Assembly: GCA_030372985.1 (NCBI GenBank)
Contig: JAUCQB010000172.1
Location: 1-63,769, forward strand
Length of the DNA stretch: 63,769 nt
Source of the DNA: Phycisphaerae bacterium
GTDB lineage: Bacteria; Planctomycetota; Phycisphaerae; UBA1845; PWPN01
Reading direction: 5' to 3'
Numbering within the stretch: the first letter of the stretch is position 1; each line of letters starts with the position of its first letter. Below, one piece after another: positions 10,017-19,329 of this stretch. Under the pieces are notes generated by a model that was not told where the DNA came from, made no database searches, and saw nothing but the letters and a program-made list of their open reading frames with translations. Both the position numbers and the translations under genes were made by a program.

Positions 10017-10272
10017 CGACCAGGACAGAGCCCGCCACCGACAGAGGTATCAACTCGCCACTGCCCCACAGTCGATCGGTCCGCACACAGGGGCGGTGTG
10101 ATTATTGGTGAAGCCCGCGGAAGTCCCGCACACCTGTCGAGTTCAGATGGCTTCTCCCCGCGAAGCATCCTCCGCGAACGCTCTGCGTGGCCCCGGGGGA
10201 CGACAGCCTCACAGCGTCACCTGTCGTCCCCTGAAGACGGTACGGATACGTCGGTCGACCGCCCCTCGATCG
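10017..10272. other. intergenic gap, no gene seen
   Basis: A 256-bp stretch between the lectin-like dockerin gene and the beta-lactamase-fold gene. Short open frames exist in both strands but none has a ribosome site or a recognisable protein motif. It probably contains the leader and promoter of the leftward run; no convincing promoter boxes were identified. Confidence 0.4.
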
Positions 10273-12900
10273 CTACAATTCACAGCCGGTCGGCGGATTC
10301 TCCGGGTCCAGCGCGATCCCCGGACCGGTCGCGCACTTTTCGAACTTGTTGAAATCCAGGCTGTCCACGTCGCTGTCCCCGTCCCGATTGAAGCGACGGC
10401 ACGTCGCGGGGTCTGACAGGGCATTACCGTCTCCCGAGAAACACAACTGGAACACCGCGAAGTCGGCCTGATCCACATCGCCGTCCTCGTCAGCATCGGG
10501 CCACGGCAAGGTGGAGAAGCAACTGCCTCCCCCATCCCAGAAGGGACAGCCGTTTACGTTGTAGGATAGCATTCGCACCCAGTCAAACTCGAAGTCCCAG
10601 ACGTCTTCGCCGGAATTCAGCTCGCCCAGTCCGACGTACGGGTCGCCGCTCACATCGTTCAGACCGGTTCGGAAACTGAATATGTCCCCGCCCGGTCCTA
10701 CCACCGAACCATCGGCGCCATCGAACATCAGCTTTTCGCCGTCCAGCCACAGGTTCCAGTACGCCATCTGATCAGCGTCGTTGTAGCAGACCGCGGCGGT
10801 CCATTGGTGATACTCGCCGGCGATCGGCGTCCCGAGGGTCAACTCACCGATGGTGGCAATGGCGGTACCGCCGTTGTTGAGAATTCTGACGGCATCGTCG
10901 TTCACGCGGACATAAGCATTGAATACCTCGCCCGCCACGGCAGAAGTTGCGTCATCGGTGCCGAATGGGCCAGTGACGCGCGGGAAGGTAATCTGAATCG
11001 GCCCGCGGGCGTTGCCATCAGTCCCGATCCGCATATTCCATGCCACCGCCATGCCTTTCGCCGGAGCGAAGGTGTTGTCGAAAGGCAGGAACGTTCGGAA
11101 CCGCACCCGACCGGCAAGATCGTCGTCCGGATTGTTGAACTTGGCCGTGGTTGGCGTGTCGTCGATGGTTCCCTGCGTGAGCCAACCTGCCGGCAGTGAA
11201 TCCACCGAATTGTAGCCGACAGAGAATACGCGGTCCGTCGTCCCGCCCGGATCGCACGACTCCAGCGGACTTTGGGAGGCAAGGTCCGATGCGGTGAATT
11301 CGGTGAACTCCGCCTTGAACTGCTGCAGAGTGTCGCCGGAGGTGGCGATCGGTTCGTCAACCGACAGCAGCACCTGGCGGACGTGCTGCACGGTCGGGTC
11401 GCAGGTGTCGGTGAAGGTCAGCGTGGCTGCGTGGCCGCCTGGCGCCAGCCCGGCCACGTTGATCGTGCCCGTGACGACGTCCGAGCCGCCCGGAGCGATC
11501 GGCCCGATCGGCACACCGGTGGGCTTGTCGAGTTGGAGCCAACTCGCGTCCGACGTGATCGTGTAGCTCACCGGCGGCGCGCCGGTGTTTTCGAAGGTGT
11601 AGATCACCGGGGCCGGGGTCTGAACAGACCCGACCAGGAAGGCCCGGCCGGCGTTGGTTGCCGGCGATACCGCTGACCGGCAGTCAATCACGGTCAGATC
11701 GATCCGGCGGACGTGCTTGTTCGCGGGGTTGCACGTGTCGGTGAAGGTGATGTAGGCGGTGTGGAGCCCGCCGGCCATGCTGGTATCTGTAATCGTCGCC
11801 AAGACATCTTCGCTGGCCATGGGGCCAAGCGGCGAGGCGCTGCCGGTCTTGTCCAGTAACAGCCAAGCGTAGCCGGGGTCTGCCATAGGTACGCCGGCGG
11901 CATCGGTCTCGGCCACCGTGTAGCCGTTGTTCGAGGAGCCCGTATTGGTAAATGTATAGGTGAAGCTGGCCGGGGTAGCCGGGCTGTTCCTCAATGCCGT
12001 GGAGTTCTGTGTGCCCGCCGGAGTCACCGAGCTGTCGCAGGTGACCACCGCCGTGCCGCAGGTGTAGTTGTCGGCAACGCCGTCGTCCTTGTAGGCCACG
12101 CAGTCGAACTCGAAGTCCCACTGGTCCTGCCCGGTTTGCAGATCGCCCAGGCCGATGTACGGATCGCCGCTGAAGGGGTTGCTGCCGGTCTGGAAGCTGA
12201 ACTGCTGCGGGCCCGTACCCGGATCGAACTGGTGGGCTCCGTCGTCGCCGGTGAACAGCAGTTGCGTCCCGTTCAGAAACAGCTTCCAGTGGGCCAGGGT
12301 GCCCGAGGTAATCACCGAGGCGCTCCACTGGTGGTACTGGCCGTCGGCGACGTTGGCGATAGTCAGCGGGTCGATGGTAGTGTACAGGCCTCCGCCGTTG
12401 CTTTGGATGGCGAGCGTCGTGCCATTCTGCACGCGGATGTAGGCGTTGTATTGGGTACCTTCAAGCCCGCCGGTATCGGTCACGCAGAGCTGGATGGGCG
12501 CCCGGCCCATGGCGTAGTTGCCGTAGCGGGCCGTCCATGCGAAGGCCACGCCTCCGTTGGCGTCCATGCTGGTTGGCAGCGCAGTCGAGAAGCGAGCACG
12601 TCCTCCCAGCCCATCGCCCGGCGGGTTCCAGAATTTGGCCGTGGTGGGCACGCTGCCCCGGCTGCCCTGGGTCAGCCAGCCCGATGGCGCGGAACCATTC
12701 AAGGAATAGGTTACCTTGTAAGAGTTGGCGTTCCCCCCCAGGGTGTCGGTGTAGCTGGCCACCGCGTTGTTATCGGTGCCGGTGAAGCTCTCCGGCGACG
12801 TGGAGGTAAAGTCGGCCACCCACTCGGTTGCCTGGACCGACGCCGCTAGCCCCACAGCCACCGCTGCTGCCCATAACAGGCCTGAGTTTGTCCGGAACAT
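10273..12900 (-). CDS. secreted tandem lectin-like / beta-sandwich protein with dockerin-like C-terminus
   Basis: 875 residues with signal peptide MFRTNSGLLWAAAVAVGLAASVQA. Two related lectin- or laminin-G-like modules (about 25-285 and 510-800) share the blocks GWLTQG, TTAKFxNPxxDLxGRxRF, GPIQI/APIQL and YVGLGELxxGxDxWDFEFD. Between them lie two BACON-like repeats (about 290-500), each ending TFTDTCxPxxxHVR. The C-terminus has calcium loops DEDGDVDQADF and NRDGDSDVDSLDF. No catalytic motif is visible, so binding to a carbohydrate or cell surface is more likely than hydrolysis; that is inferred from fold only. AGGAAAGGAAG precedes the ATG. Confidence 0.82.
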   Translation of the reverse strand: MFRTNSGLLWAAAVAVGLAASVQATEWVADFTSTSPESFTGTDNNAVASYTDTLGGNANSYKVTYSLNGSAPSGWLTQGSRGSVPTTAKFWNPPGDGLGGRARFSTALPTSMDANGGVAFAWTARYGNYAMGRAPIQLCVTDTGGLEGTQYNAYIRVQNGTTLAIQSNGGGLYTTIDPLTIANVADGQYHQWSASVITSGTLAHWKLFLNGTQLLFTGDDGAHQFDPGTGPQQFSFQTGSNPFSGDPYIGLGDLQTGQDQWDFEFDCVAYKDDGVADNYTCGTAVVTCDSSVTPAGTQNSTALRNSPATPASFTYTFTNTGSSNNGYTVAETDAAGVPMADPGYAWLLLDKTGSASPLGPMASEDVLATITDTSMAGGLHTAYITFTDTCNPANKHVRRIDLTVIDCRSAVSPATNAGRAFLVGSVQTPAPVIYTFENTGAPPVSYTITSDASWLQLDKPTGVPIGPIAPGGSDVVTGTINVAGLAPGGHAATLTFTDTCDPTVQHVRQVLLSVDEPIATSGDTLQQFKAEFTEFTASDLASQSPLESCDPGGTTDRVFSVGYNSVDSLPAGWLTQGTIDDTPTTAKFNNPDDDLAGRVRFRTFLPFDNTFAPAKGMAVAWNMRIGTDGNARGPIQITFPRVTGPFGTDDATSAVAGEVFNAYVRVNDDAVRILNNGGTAIATIGELTLGTPIAGEYHQWTAAVCYNDADQMAYWNLWLDGEKLMFDGADGSVVGPGGDIFSFRTGLNDVSGDPYVGLGELNSGEDVWDFEFDWVRMLSYNVNGCPFWDGGGSCFSTLPWPDADEDGDVDQADFAVFQLCFSGDGNALSDPATCRRFNRDGDSDVDSLDFNKFEKCATGPGIALDPENPPTGCEL

Positions 12901-13235
12901 AGTCTTCTTCCTTTCCTGCGTCTCGCTAAGATCTCCTGGGGTCGACTCCTCCGCGAGTCGTATCCTTCATCTGGATGCGATAACCCCGAACGCCGATCAA
13001 TGCCGGGCGGCCCCGCTGGTCCACCCCGATCGCGATTCTGACGCATCCTTCACATCCGGTCACGCGGGCTGTCCAGAGGCTTAACAGCGTAAAAGCGCAC
13101 ACTATCAATCCTTGCAAAGCAACGGCCCTTTGCCATCCCTCTCGCCCTCATTCTCGCCCCGGCGGTTGGACCTGCGCAAACCGCCAAGCCCAACCGCCCT
13201 GTCGCCGCTTGCCAGCGGCTAAGCAGGAACCCGCA
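12901..13235. other. intergenic gap, no gene seen
   Basis: A 335-bp gap between the PEP-CTERM gene end and the lectin-like gene start. A 63-codon leftward frame (12926-13117, TTG start) begins with a hydrophobic stretch but has no ribosome site and no family resemblance. The gap probably carries the promoter of the gene ending at 10273. Confidence 0.35.
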
Positions 13236-13877
13236 CTACCGGCGGCGTCGTGCCAGGAACAAAGAGCCCACCGCGAGCAGCACCAGGCTGGCCGGCTCGG
13301 GAACCCATTCAATCTGCGGTGCGTTGCCGGTGCCTGCGGTGCCCTCCTTATCCTCGAAGATTGGCCCATCCCCACTGCCGCTGATGGCACGGATGCTCAG
13401 GGTAACCTTCTCGCCCAAGTTGGCGTTGTAAAACGAGGTAATATCGAGCGTGTACCAAGCGGGCGTGTTGTTGACGTTAAAGGAGTCCACTACGATCGTC
13501 CAGCTTTCATGGGCCGTGCCTGACGGTGCCGGGCCTGCCGTGTCCGCCCAGTCCACATAGCCCGCTTCGCCGCTGCTGATTCCCCGTATGCGCACGTTCT
13601 GGTTGACTGGCGCGCTTTCCTTAGACCAGAAGTTGTACAGCTTGAGGCTCGCCGCCGTGGCGGTCGTGTTGCCGATGACGAACTCCGTATAGGCCCGATC
13701 GTTCGTGCTGCTTGCGCGTGTGAAGAGGCCGAACGGGGTACCCGAGACAACCACGTTATTTCGCAGGGTGCTTGTCCGCCAAGTTGCGTCGTCCTCCGGC
13801 AGAATAACCGCGCCCAGGGCGGGCGCCACACACGCAACTACCACGGCCACGCTCAATCCAATCGCTATGTTTCTCAT
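13236..13877 (-). CDS. exported DNRLRE-like PEP-CTERM protein
   Basis: 213 residues beginning MRNIAIGLSVAVVVACVAPALG, a signal peptide, followed by a beta-sandwich of DNRLRE type (paired strands with TWRTSTLRNN and AYTEFVIGN). It ends in a PEP-CTERM sorting signal: VPEPASLVLLAVGSLFLARRRR, that is PEP, a hydrophobic helix and a basic tail. In other bacteria PEP-CTERM proteins are processed by an exosortase and linked to exopolysaccharide. An in-frame ATG 18 bases upstream is rejected because those codons are the ribosome site itself (AGGAGGAGG). Confidence 0.85.
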   Translation of the reverse strand: MRNIAIGLSVAVVVACVAPALGAVILPEDDATWRTSTLRNNVVVSGTPFGLFTRASSTNDRAYTEFVIGNTTATAASLKLYNFWSKESAPVNQNVRIRGISSGEAGYVDWADTAGPAPSGTAHESWTIVVDSFNVNNTPAWYTLDITSFYNANLGEKVTLSIRAISGSGDGPIFEDKEGTAGTGNAPQIEWVPEPASLVLLAVGSLFLARRRR

Positions 13878-13900
13878 GCTGAACCTCCTCCTCATTTTTC
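13868..13900 (-). promoter_or_regulatory. ribosome binding site that fixes the PEP-CTERM start
   Basis: On the minus strand AGGAGGAGG lies six bases before the ATG at 13877. Read as codons from the upstream ATG it would give Met-Arg-Arg-Arg, a false N-terminus, so the downstream ATG is the start. Confidence 0.7.
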
Positions 13901-14062
13901 ATACCCATAGAGAGTACCATACTCTCTTGCTTTTCCTCTTGTCCGTCCGGTCTCGGGGCCGGCTCTCAACGCGGCCACTCCCGACTCCGGACACGCCAAA
14001 ACGTGTTCTTGCTGATTTGAATGATTGCCTGAGAAATGCACCCTCCTTCCTTGCCCGTACAC

Positions 14063-14923
14063 TCAGGGCCTCTCCACTCCAAAGGCCCGCTGCCATCGCA
14101 GCGAGTAACTCCCCGAAACGTCGATATCCGGCTCACCCCCGCGCGGGAGGGAGTCCAGGCTTTCAACATGTCCATCAATAAACAGGCAGTTGGTGCGGCG
14201 ATTCAGATGCATGGCCCGGGCGACGCGCCGCTCCCGGCCGGGACCGCTGGGCAAATCGCTCGGCTCAAAGGCGTCGAACCGGCTGAGATCCCTGAATTGG
14301 TATGCCTCTGCCGCCGCCGTCGAAACGGCCGAATCCTCCAGGTCCGCGAGGTAAACGACTTGCCCGGGCCTTTTCCAGAGGGACAGCTTCGTCGCGTCTC
14401 TGGTATCCGAAAACCCCTGGCCCCCGGTGAACGCTTTCGGCTCGAACGCGTTCACGACGAAACTGAGGACTTCATCCTCGGCCGACTTCGCCGCCCGCTC
14501 GGGACAATGAAAGACATCGACATTCTTGAGCTTTTCCCAGAGGAGGTAGTTAAGCGTTATTCCTCTGGCTTCATAAGATCGGCCGTCCGGAAAAGTCTGC
14601 ATGCCGGAACCGGATGCCTGAGCCTGCTGAAAAACGGGGACGAGCTTTTCCCCAACCTGCTTGAGCAGGACAATCGACCAGTGAATATCACCGTTGGAAA
14701 AGTACCGCTGCACGTTGCCGCCGCGGGGGATGAAATCCGCATACTCTGTCGCGTAGGTCATGACCGCCACGCCTGCCTGGTGAAGGTTACTCTGGCATAC
14801 CGAAGAGCGTGCTTGGGCCCGTGCCCGGGACAGCGACGGAAGCAGAATCGCCACCAGCAGGGCGATGATCGCCACCACTACGAGGACCTCGATCAACGTG
14901 AATCCCTTCAACGTTCGCTTCAT
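14063..14923 (-). CDS. type II/IV pseudopilin-like protein (DUF1559-like)
   Basis: 286 residues starting [19 protein letters not shown], a class III prepilin leader with cleavage expected between Gly and Phe (GFTLIE) and methylation of the new N-terminal Phe. A single hydrophobic helix follows, then a globular domain ending with [10 protein letters not shown], the H-x9/10-DG pattern of planctomycete prepilin-like proteins. The ATG at 14923 is preceded by AGGAG at nine bases; the longer in-frame opening lacks a ribosome site. Such proteins are numerous in planctomycetes and their individual roles are unknown. It lies downstream of the XylR-type regulator, with a copy of the regulator's putative operator about 130 bp upstream. 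Confidence 0.85.
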   Translation of the reverse strand: MKRTLKGFTLIEVLVVVAIIALLVAILLPSLSRARAQARSSVCQSNLHQAGVAVMTYATEYADFIPRGGNVQRYFSNGDIHWSIVLLKQVGEKLVPVFQQAQASGSGMQTFPDGRSYEARGITLNYLLWEKLKNVDVFHCPERAAKSAEDEVLSFVVNAFEPKAFTGGQGFSDTRDATKLSLWKRPGQVVYLADLEDSAVSTAAAEAYQFRDLSRFDAFEPSDLPSGPGRERRVARAMHLNRRTNCLFIDGHVESLDSLPRGGEPDIDVSGSYSLRWQRAFGVERP

Positions 14924-15052
14924 CGTCGTCGCTCCTGATGGAGGAAGTGAATCAGCCGGCCCGCCGGTAGCATGCACGGCAGGGTCCGCTTTCCGACACT
15001 TAACATGCTATCGGGCGGCCGTCGGCCGGTTCAAGGGTAAAACCGCCCTGAG

Positions 15053-15073
15053 TTTTGTCTTTTATGGAAAAAG
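15053..15073 (+). promoter_or_regulatory. candidate operator, copy 1 (between xylR-like gene and pseudopilin)
   Basis: AT-rich 21-mer: TTTTGTCTTTT, then ATGGA, then AAAAG. It shares 19 of 21 positions with a copy at 16328-16348 on the other strand. The core CTTTT-N5-AAAAG is a dyad. It lies about 130 bp upstream of the pseudopilin start, just past the regulator stop codon. Binding by the neighbouring regulator is inferred. Confidence 0.45.
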
Positions 15074-15092
15074 GTTTGCACTTTTGGTTCGC

Positions 15093-16250
15093 TCAGGCCT
15101 GTTTCGCCCGGCGATAGGCGGCCGGTGTCTGCTGGATCATCGCGCGGAACACCCGAGTCATATACTGCACGCTTCTGAAGCCGGCCCGCTGGGCGACCTG
15201 TTTGATCGGAAGCTTGTTTTCGGCCAGCATCTGTTGGGCACGGGCGATGCGCGTTTGCTGGATCTCCTGCCCCACCGTGCGGCCGATTGCCTGCTTGAAG
15301 CGAAGCTCGAGCGCCGACCTCGACAAGTGCACACGCTTGGTGACGTCCTCGATGTAAACCCGTTCGCACGCATGATCGCGAATGTACTGAATTGCCGCTG
15401 CTACCCGCTGATCTTCGATGGCCAGCACGTCCGTGGATCGCCGACAAACCACGCCCCGCGGCTCGATCAGCACCTTGGCCGGGACCCGGCCGCTGTCCAG
15501 CAGCTCATCCAGGAGCGTGGCCGCTCGGTAGCCGATCTGCTCCGCATTGACGTCTACGCTGCTCATCGGAGGAATCGACAAGGAGCACAGACACTCGTCG
15601 TTGGCGACGCCGATCACCGCCACTTCGTCCGGCACCGCCACTCCGATCTGCCGGCAGGCCTCCAACACCTGCAGGCCACGGTCGTCAGTGCAGGCCATGA
15701 CGGCCACCGGTCGAGGCAAGTCGCGAATCCACCGCGCGATCAAGCCCAGTTCCCGACGCCAGGAGCCGCGTTCACGTTGGCCGAAGGAGGGCTCCGAGGC
15801 GGCGCACACATCAGCTCTGTACCCCGTGCTCTGTATGTGCGTCAGAAAGGCATCGCAGCGTCGGTCACCGGCGGCGCTGTAGCCGCGCCGGTAGCCGCAG
15901 AAACCGAAATGACGAAACCCGCGGCTCAGAAGATGCGCGGCCACCATTCGCGAGATGGTCTCATTGTCCACCCCGACATAGGGGAACGGAAGGCCCGCCA
16001 GCTTCGCGCGAAGGTTGATGATCGGCACCTTGAGTTTGGCGAGAGACGCGGCCATCCGCCGATCTGTGATGCGAGCAAGGACACCATCACCCTGCCACCC
16101 CCGAAGCCAGGCGTACGACATGTCGCCCAAGCCGTGCGGGCGACAGTACGTCAGCCACTGCTCATGCTCCTGATTGTATCGGGCGATGCCTCGCAGAAGG
16201 CCCCGGCCGAACTCGCGTGAAGTCTCAATCAGAAGCGCCACCCGCCGCAT
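15093..16250 (-). CDS. XylR-type transcriptional regulator (LacI-like sensor + AraC HTH)
   Basis: 385 residues from the ATG at 16250 (MRRVALLIETSREFGRGLLRG). Residues about 1-270 are a periplasmic-binding-protein-like effector domain of LacI/GalR type (SREFGRGLLRGIARY, VGVDNE, GFRHFGFCGYR, VMACTDDRGLQVLEACR, VAVIGVANDECLC). The C-terminal 100 residues form an AraC/XylS double helix-turn-helix (VHLSRSALELRFKQAIGRTV and IKQVAQRAGFRSVQYMTRVF). This layout is that of XylR, the xylose operon activator. The upstream in-frame extension (to 16526) overlaps the divergent promoter and looks non-coding. It is divergent from the RuBisCO-like gene, so it probably controls that catabolic cluster by sensing a pentose-like sugar. 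Confidence 0.88.
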   Translation of the reverse strand: MRRVALLIETSREFGRGLLRGIARYNQEHEQWLTYCRPHGLGDMSYAWLRGWQGDGVLARITDRRMAASLAKLKVPIINLRAKLAGLPFPYVGVDNETISRMVAAHLLSRGFRHFGFCGYRRGYSAAGDRRCDAFLTHIQSTGYRADVCAASEPSFGQRERGSWRRELGLIARWIRDLPRPVAVMACTDDRGLQVLEACRQIGVAVPDEVAVIGVANDECLCSLSIPPMSSVDVNAEQIGYRAATLLDELLDSGRVPAKVLIEPRGVVCRRSTDVLAIEDQRVAAAIQYIRDHACERVYIEDVTKRVHLSRSALELRFKQAIGRTVGQEIQQTRIARAQQMLAENKLPIKQVAQRAGFRSVQYMTRVFRAMIQQTPAAYRRAKQA

Positions 16251-16318
16251 GATGCCGTCCCCCACTTGGATGAACGGGTGAGAAAGGACGTTCAACCCGC
16301 CATCCCGTCCAACCCGAT

Positions 16319-16348
16319 AGTATAACTCTTTTCCCAAAAAAGACAAAA
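16319..16348 (-). promoter_or_regulatory. candidate operator copy 2 and promoter of the XylR-type regulator
   Basis: On the minus strand the 21-mer at 16348-16328 (TTTTGTCTTTT, TTGGG, AAAAG) is followed by TATACT (16324-16319), a good -10 box for the regulator. The repeat therefore overlaps the expected -35 region, consistent with autoregulation and control of the divergent RuBisCO-like gene. Pairing with copy 1 at 15053 supports function; no experimental support. Confidence 0.45.
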
Positions 16349-16472
16349 GCGGCCCCGTTTCCACCGTAGGCGCAGGCCGGCCTGCCCCGGTAGGATTGAG
16401 ATGAGACGGCGCCCGCGGCCGAATACCGCCTTGCGCTGGTGTGCGGACGCTGCAAACACGGAGAGATTGTCT

Positions 16473-17840
16473 ATGTCCCTGCGGCGCGCCGGACCGCCCC
16501 GGATTACCCGAGCGGATGACACCCATCTTCTACAGGTGGACAAGCGTCCGTTCACCCGCGGCAAGACGGAGATGCCGCAGGAACGAATCCTGGCGAGATA
16601 TGCCGTCGAGACCCCCCTCTCCCTGGAGGCGGCCGCCGAAGCCATGGCCGGCGCCTCCACTGCCACATTCGTCGATGTGCCGGGCCTGACGGACCGCCTG
16701 CGGCGGCGTGTCGCCACGAGCGTAGAAAGGATCATACCCGGCGATGTCGTCGATGCACCCGGTCTGCCGGGCGCGCGCGGAGCGAATGCGGCCCAACAGG
16801 CCACCGCGTACCGCCGGGGCGAGGTGGTGCTGTCATTTCCAATCGAGGGCGTGGGAACAAACCTGCCGGCTCTGATTTCCATGACCATGGGCAACTTCTT
16901 CGCACTCAGCCAGGTTTCCGGCATGCGCCTGCTCGACCTGGAGTTGCCCGAGTCGTTTGGCCGGGCTTATCCCGGACCTCAGTTCGGAATTGAGGGAACG
17001 CGCCGGCTGGCCGGCGTTCACGGCCGGCCGATCATCGGCACCATCATCAAACCCAACCTCGGATTGTCGCCGGAGCAAACGGCGCAGAAAGTACGCCAGG
17101 TTGCCGAGGCGGGAGTTGACTTCATCAAGGATGATGAAGTGATGGTCAACCCGCCGCACTCGCCCCTCAAACAACGGGTGGCAGCCGTCATGCGGGTGAT
17201 CAACAGTTTTGCCGACCGGACCGGCAAGAAGGTCATGTACGCCTTCAACATCAGCGACGAACTCGATGCGATGCTTCGTCATCACGATCTGATCGCGGCG
17301 GCGGGAGGAACCTGCGTGATGGTCAGCGTCAACAGCGTGGGATATATGGCCACGCTGGGGCTGCGACGCCGTTGCCACCTGCCGATCCATGCCCACCGCA
17401 ACGGCTGGGACATGCTGACGCGGTGCCCGCATCTGGGAATCGAGTTCACCGCCTGGCAGAAGCTCTGGCGGCTGATCGGCGTGGACCACCTGCATGTCAA
17501 TGGCCTTGGAAACAAGTTCTGGGAGCCGGATGATTCGGTGGTCGCCTCCATCCAGGCGGTGATGGCCCCGCTGTTCGGCGGCCACCACATTGTGCCGGTC
17601 ATCGGGTCGGGCCAATGGGCCGGCCAGGCGCCCCAGACATTCTCCAGGGCCAAGACCCAGGACTTGATCTACCTGGCCGGGGGGGGCATCTTTGGTCACC
17701 CGGGCGGCGCCGCGTCCGGAGTCATGTCCATTCGCCAGGCCTGGGAAGCGGCGGAAAAGGACATGGCTCTGGAAACGTGTGCCTCGACACACGTGGAGTT
17801 GCGGCAGGCGCTGGAGAAGTTCGGCTCTCTCCGCAGTTAG
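16473..17840 (+). CDS. RuBisCO-like protein (form IV), candidate acid-sugar-phosphate decarboxylase (OiaX-like)
   Basis: About 455 residues from ATG 16473 (GGAG nine bases upstream); an ATG at 16572 is an alternative. The RuBisCO large-subunit fold is clear: TMGNFFALSQVSG, GTIIKPNLGLSP, then DFIKDDEVM with the carbamylatable Lys (about 219) and metal ligands Asp221/Glu222, HAHRNG (His308/Arg309), DHLHVNGLGNKF aligning a Lys (348) with the loop-6 lysine, and LAGGGIFGHPGG. Thus the metal and most active-site residues persist, though the SGG motif is SGQ. Known RLPs include enolases/isomerases of methionine salvage and the 3-oxo-isoapionate-4-phosphate decarboxylase OiaX. The 11-bp spacing to a DUF1537 kinase favours the OiaX type. 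CO2 fixation is not implied: no phosphoribulokinase is present. Confidence 0.85.
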   Translation: MSLRRAGPPRITRADDTHLLQVDKRPFTRGKTEMPQERILARYAVETPLSLEAAAEAMAGASTATFVDVPGLTDRLRRRVATSVERIIPGDVVDAPGLPGARGANAAQQATAYRRGEVVLSFPIEGVGTNLPALISMTMGNFFALSQVSGMRLLDLELPESFGRAYPGPQFGIEGTRRLAGVHGRPIIGTIIKPNLGLSPEQTAQKVRQVAEAGVDFIKDDEVMVNPPHSPLKQRVAAVMRVINSFADRTGKKVMYAFNISDELDAMLRHHDLIAAAGGTCVMVSVNSVGYMATLGLRRRCHLPIHAHRNGWDMLTRCPHLGIEFTAWQKLWRLIGVDHLHVNGLGNKFWEPDDSVVASIQAVMAPLFGGHHIVPVIGSGQWAGQAPQTFSRAKTQDLIYLAGGGIFGHPGGAASGVMSIRQAWEAAEKDMALETCASTHVELRQALEKFGSLRS

Positions 17841-17850
17841 AGGAACGTCC

Positions 17851-19239
17851 ATGGCGGTGGCAGCATCCAACGGCCTGCTCCTGGGCTTCTACGGAGATGA
17901 TTTCACCGGCTCCACCGATGCGATGGAATCGCTGGCGCGGGCCGGATTGCGCACCGTGTTGTTCATCAAGCACCCGCAGATCGAGCAGTTGCAGCGATAC
18001 AAAGATCTTCGGGCGGTGGGGCTGGCCGGCTGCAGCCGCTCTTTGTCACCTGTCGACATGGAAGCGGAACTGAGCCAGGCCTTTGGGGCTCTCAAGAAGC
18101 TGCGACTGCCGATCGTCCACTACAAGGTCTGTTCGACCTTCGATTCCGCGCCTCGAATCGGCAGCATTGGTCTTGCTCTGGACATCGGGGCCAGGATCTT
18201 CGAGACCCCGGTCGTGCCGCTGCAGGTCGGGGCTCCTATCCTGGGACGCTACTGCGTGTTCGCCAACCTCTTCGCGCGATCAGGACTGGACAGCGAGCCC
18301 TATCGGCTCGACCGGCACCCCACGATGAGCCGGCATCCGATCACCCCCATGGCCGAGAGCGACGTGCGTGTCCATCTAGCCGGGCAGACCCGTCGGAAGA
18401 TCGGGCTGCTTGACATCCTGTCCCTCGGGAACGCGGCAGAAGCCGTGGCGAAATACCGCGAACTCGTCGCAAACGGGGCGCAGGTAGTGCTGATCGACAT
18501 TCTGTACAAAGAACAGGAATCCGTGATCGGCAAGGTGTTGTGCGACCAGCTTGGCGAGGGGTCAACACTGTTCATCGTCGGCTCATCCGGCGTAGAGTAC
18601 TCCCTGACGGCCCACTGGCAGAGCGAGGGCATGCTGCCGGAGGCTCCCTCATTCGTCGCTGCCCCGGTCGAAAAAGCGATTGTCGTATCGGGCAGTTGTT
18701 CGCCGGTGACGGATCGGCAAATCGGCTGGGCCATCCAGCACGGGGCGTCGGAAGTTGCCCTGAACACAGCCAATTTGGTGGACCCTGCCACCGCGAAGGC
18801 GGAAATCGAGGCAACGGTGAATGAGGCGTTAAGACTCCACGAAGGCGGCAAGACAGTGATCTGCCACATGGCCCGGGGCCCTTCCGACCCTCGCCGGAAA
18901 GAGACCGTAGGACGTTTCGAGGCCCTGGGGCGCGAGGCAGCGCAGCATAGCGGCAGCGTGCTCGGAGAAGCTCTGGGGACTATCCTGCTTCGGTTGCTGC
19001 AGACGGGAAGGGTCAAACGCTCGGTGGTCACCGGAGGCGACACATCCTTCTTTGCGGCCCGCAGGCTCGGCATCGAAGCTCTCGAGATGATTGCCCCGGT
19101 CGCGCCCGGCTGTCCGCTCTGCCGGGCACATATTCCCGGCTCGGCGCTGGACGGGATGGAAATCTGCTTCAAGGGCGGCCAGGTGGGCAAGGATAACTTC
19201 TTTGGAACCGTGCTGGCTCCGGGCTGGACGGCGTCGTGA
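17851..19239 (+). CDS. four-carbon acid sugar kinase family protein (DUF1537), OiaK/OtnK-like
   Basis: 462 residues beginning MAVAASNGLLLGFYGDDFTG. GDDFTGSTD (about 15-23) is the signature of the N-terminal substrate-binding domain. VVSGSCSPVTDRQIGWA and VTGGDTSFFAARRLGI mark the C-terminal nucleotide-binding domain. The family phosphorylates acid sugars such as threonate, erythronate and 3-oxo-isoapionate with ATP. The ATG at 17851 has GAGG seven bases upstream and starts 11 bp after the RuBisCO-like stop, so the two are co-translated. The pair would phosphorylate and then decarboxylate a 3-oxo acid sugar; the exact substrate is inferred from context only. Confidence 0.87.
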   Translation: MAVAASNGLLLGFYGDDFTGSTDAMESLARAGLRTVLFIKHPQIEQLQRYKDLRAVGLAGCSRSLSPVDMEAELSQAFGALKKLRLPIVHYKVCSTFDSAPRIGSIGLALDIGARIFETPVVPLQVGAPILGRYCVFANLFARSGLDSEPYRLDRHPTMSRHPITPMAESDVRVHLAGQTRRKIGLLDILSLGNAAEAVAKYRELVANGAQVVLIDILYKEQESVIGKVLCDQLGEGSTLFIVGSSGVEYSLTAHWQSEGMLPEAPSFVAAPVEKAIVVSGSCSPVTDRQIGWAIQHGASEVALNTANLVDPATAKAEIEATVNEALRLHEGGKTVICHMARGPSDPRRKETVGRFEALGREAAQHSGSVLGEALGTILLRLLQTGRVKRSVVTGGDTSFFAARRLGIEALEMIAPVAPGCPLCRAHIPGSALDGMEICFKGGQVGKDNFFGTVLAPGWTAS

Positions 19240-19329
19240 ATCCGGCCGGCTCCGGATAGGCGGCCGCGACCACTGTTGAATGCGAGATTCATCCGGCTTT
19301 CAGGGCCTTGGGCCCAATGGAATTCTGCC

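Noticed and set aside
16251..16526. 92-codon N-terminal extension of the XylR-type regulator
   Set aside because: The extension would overlap the operator, promoter and RLP start, is Pro/Arg-rich, and does not resemble family N-termini, which begin at about MRRVALLIE.
16473..17840. Reading the RuBisCO-like gene as a carbon-fixing RuBisCO
   Set aside because: The SGG motif is altered, there is no phosphoribulokinase or small subunit, and the kinase neighbour points to acid-sugar catabolism.
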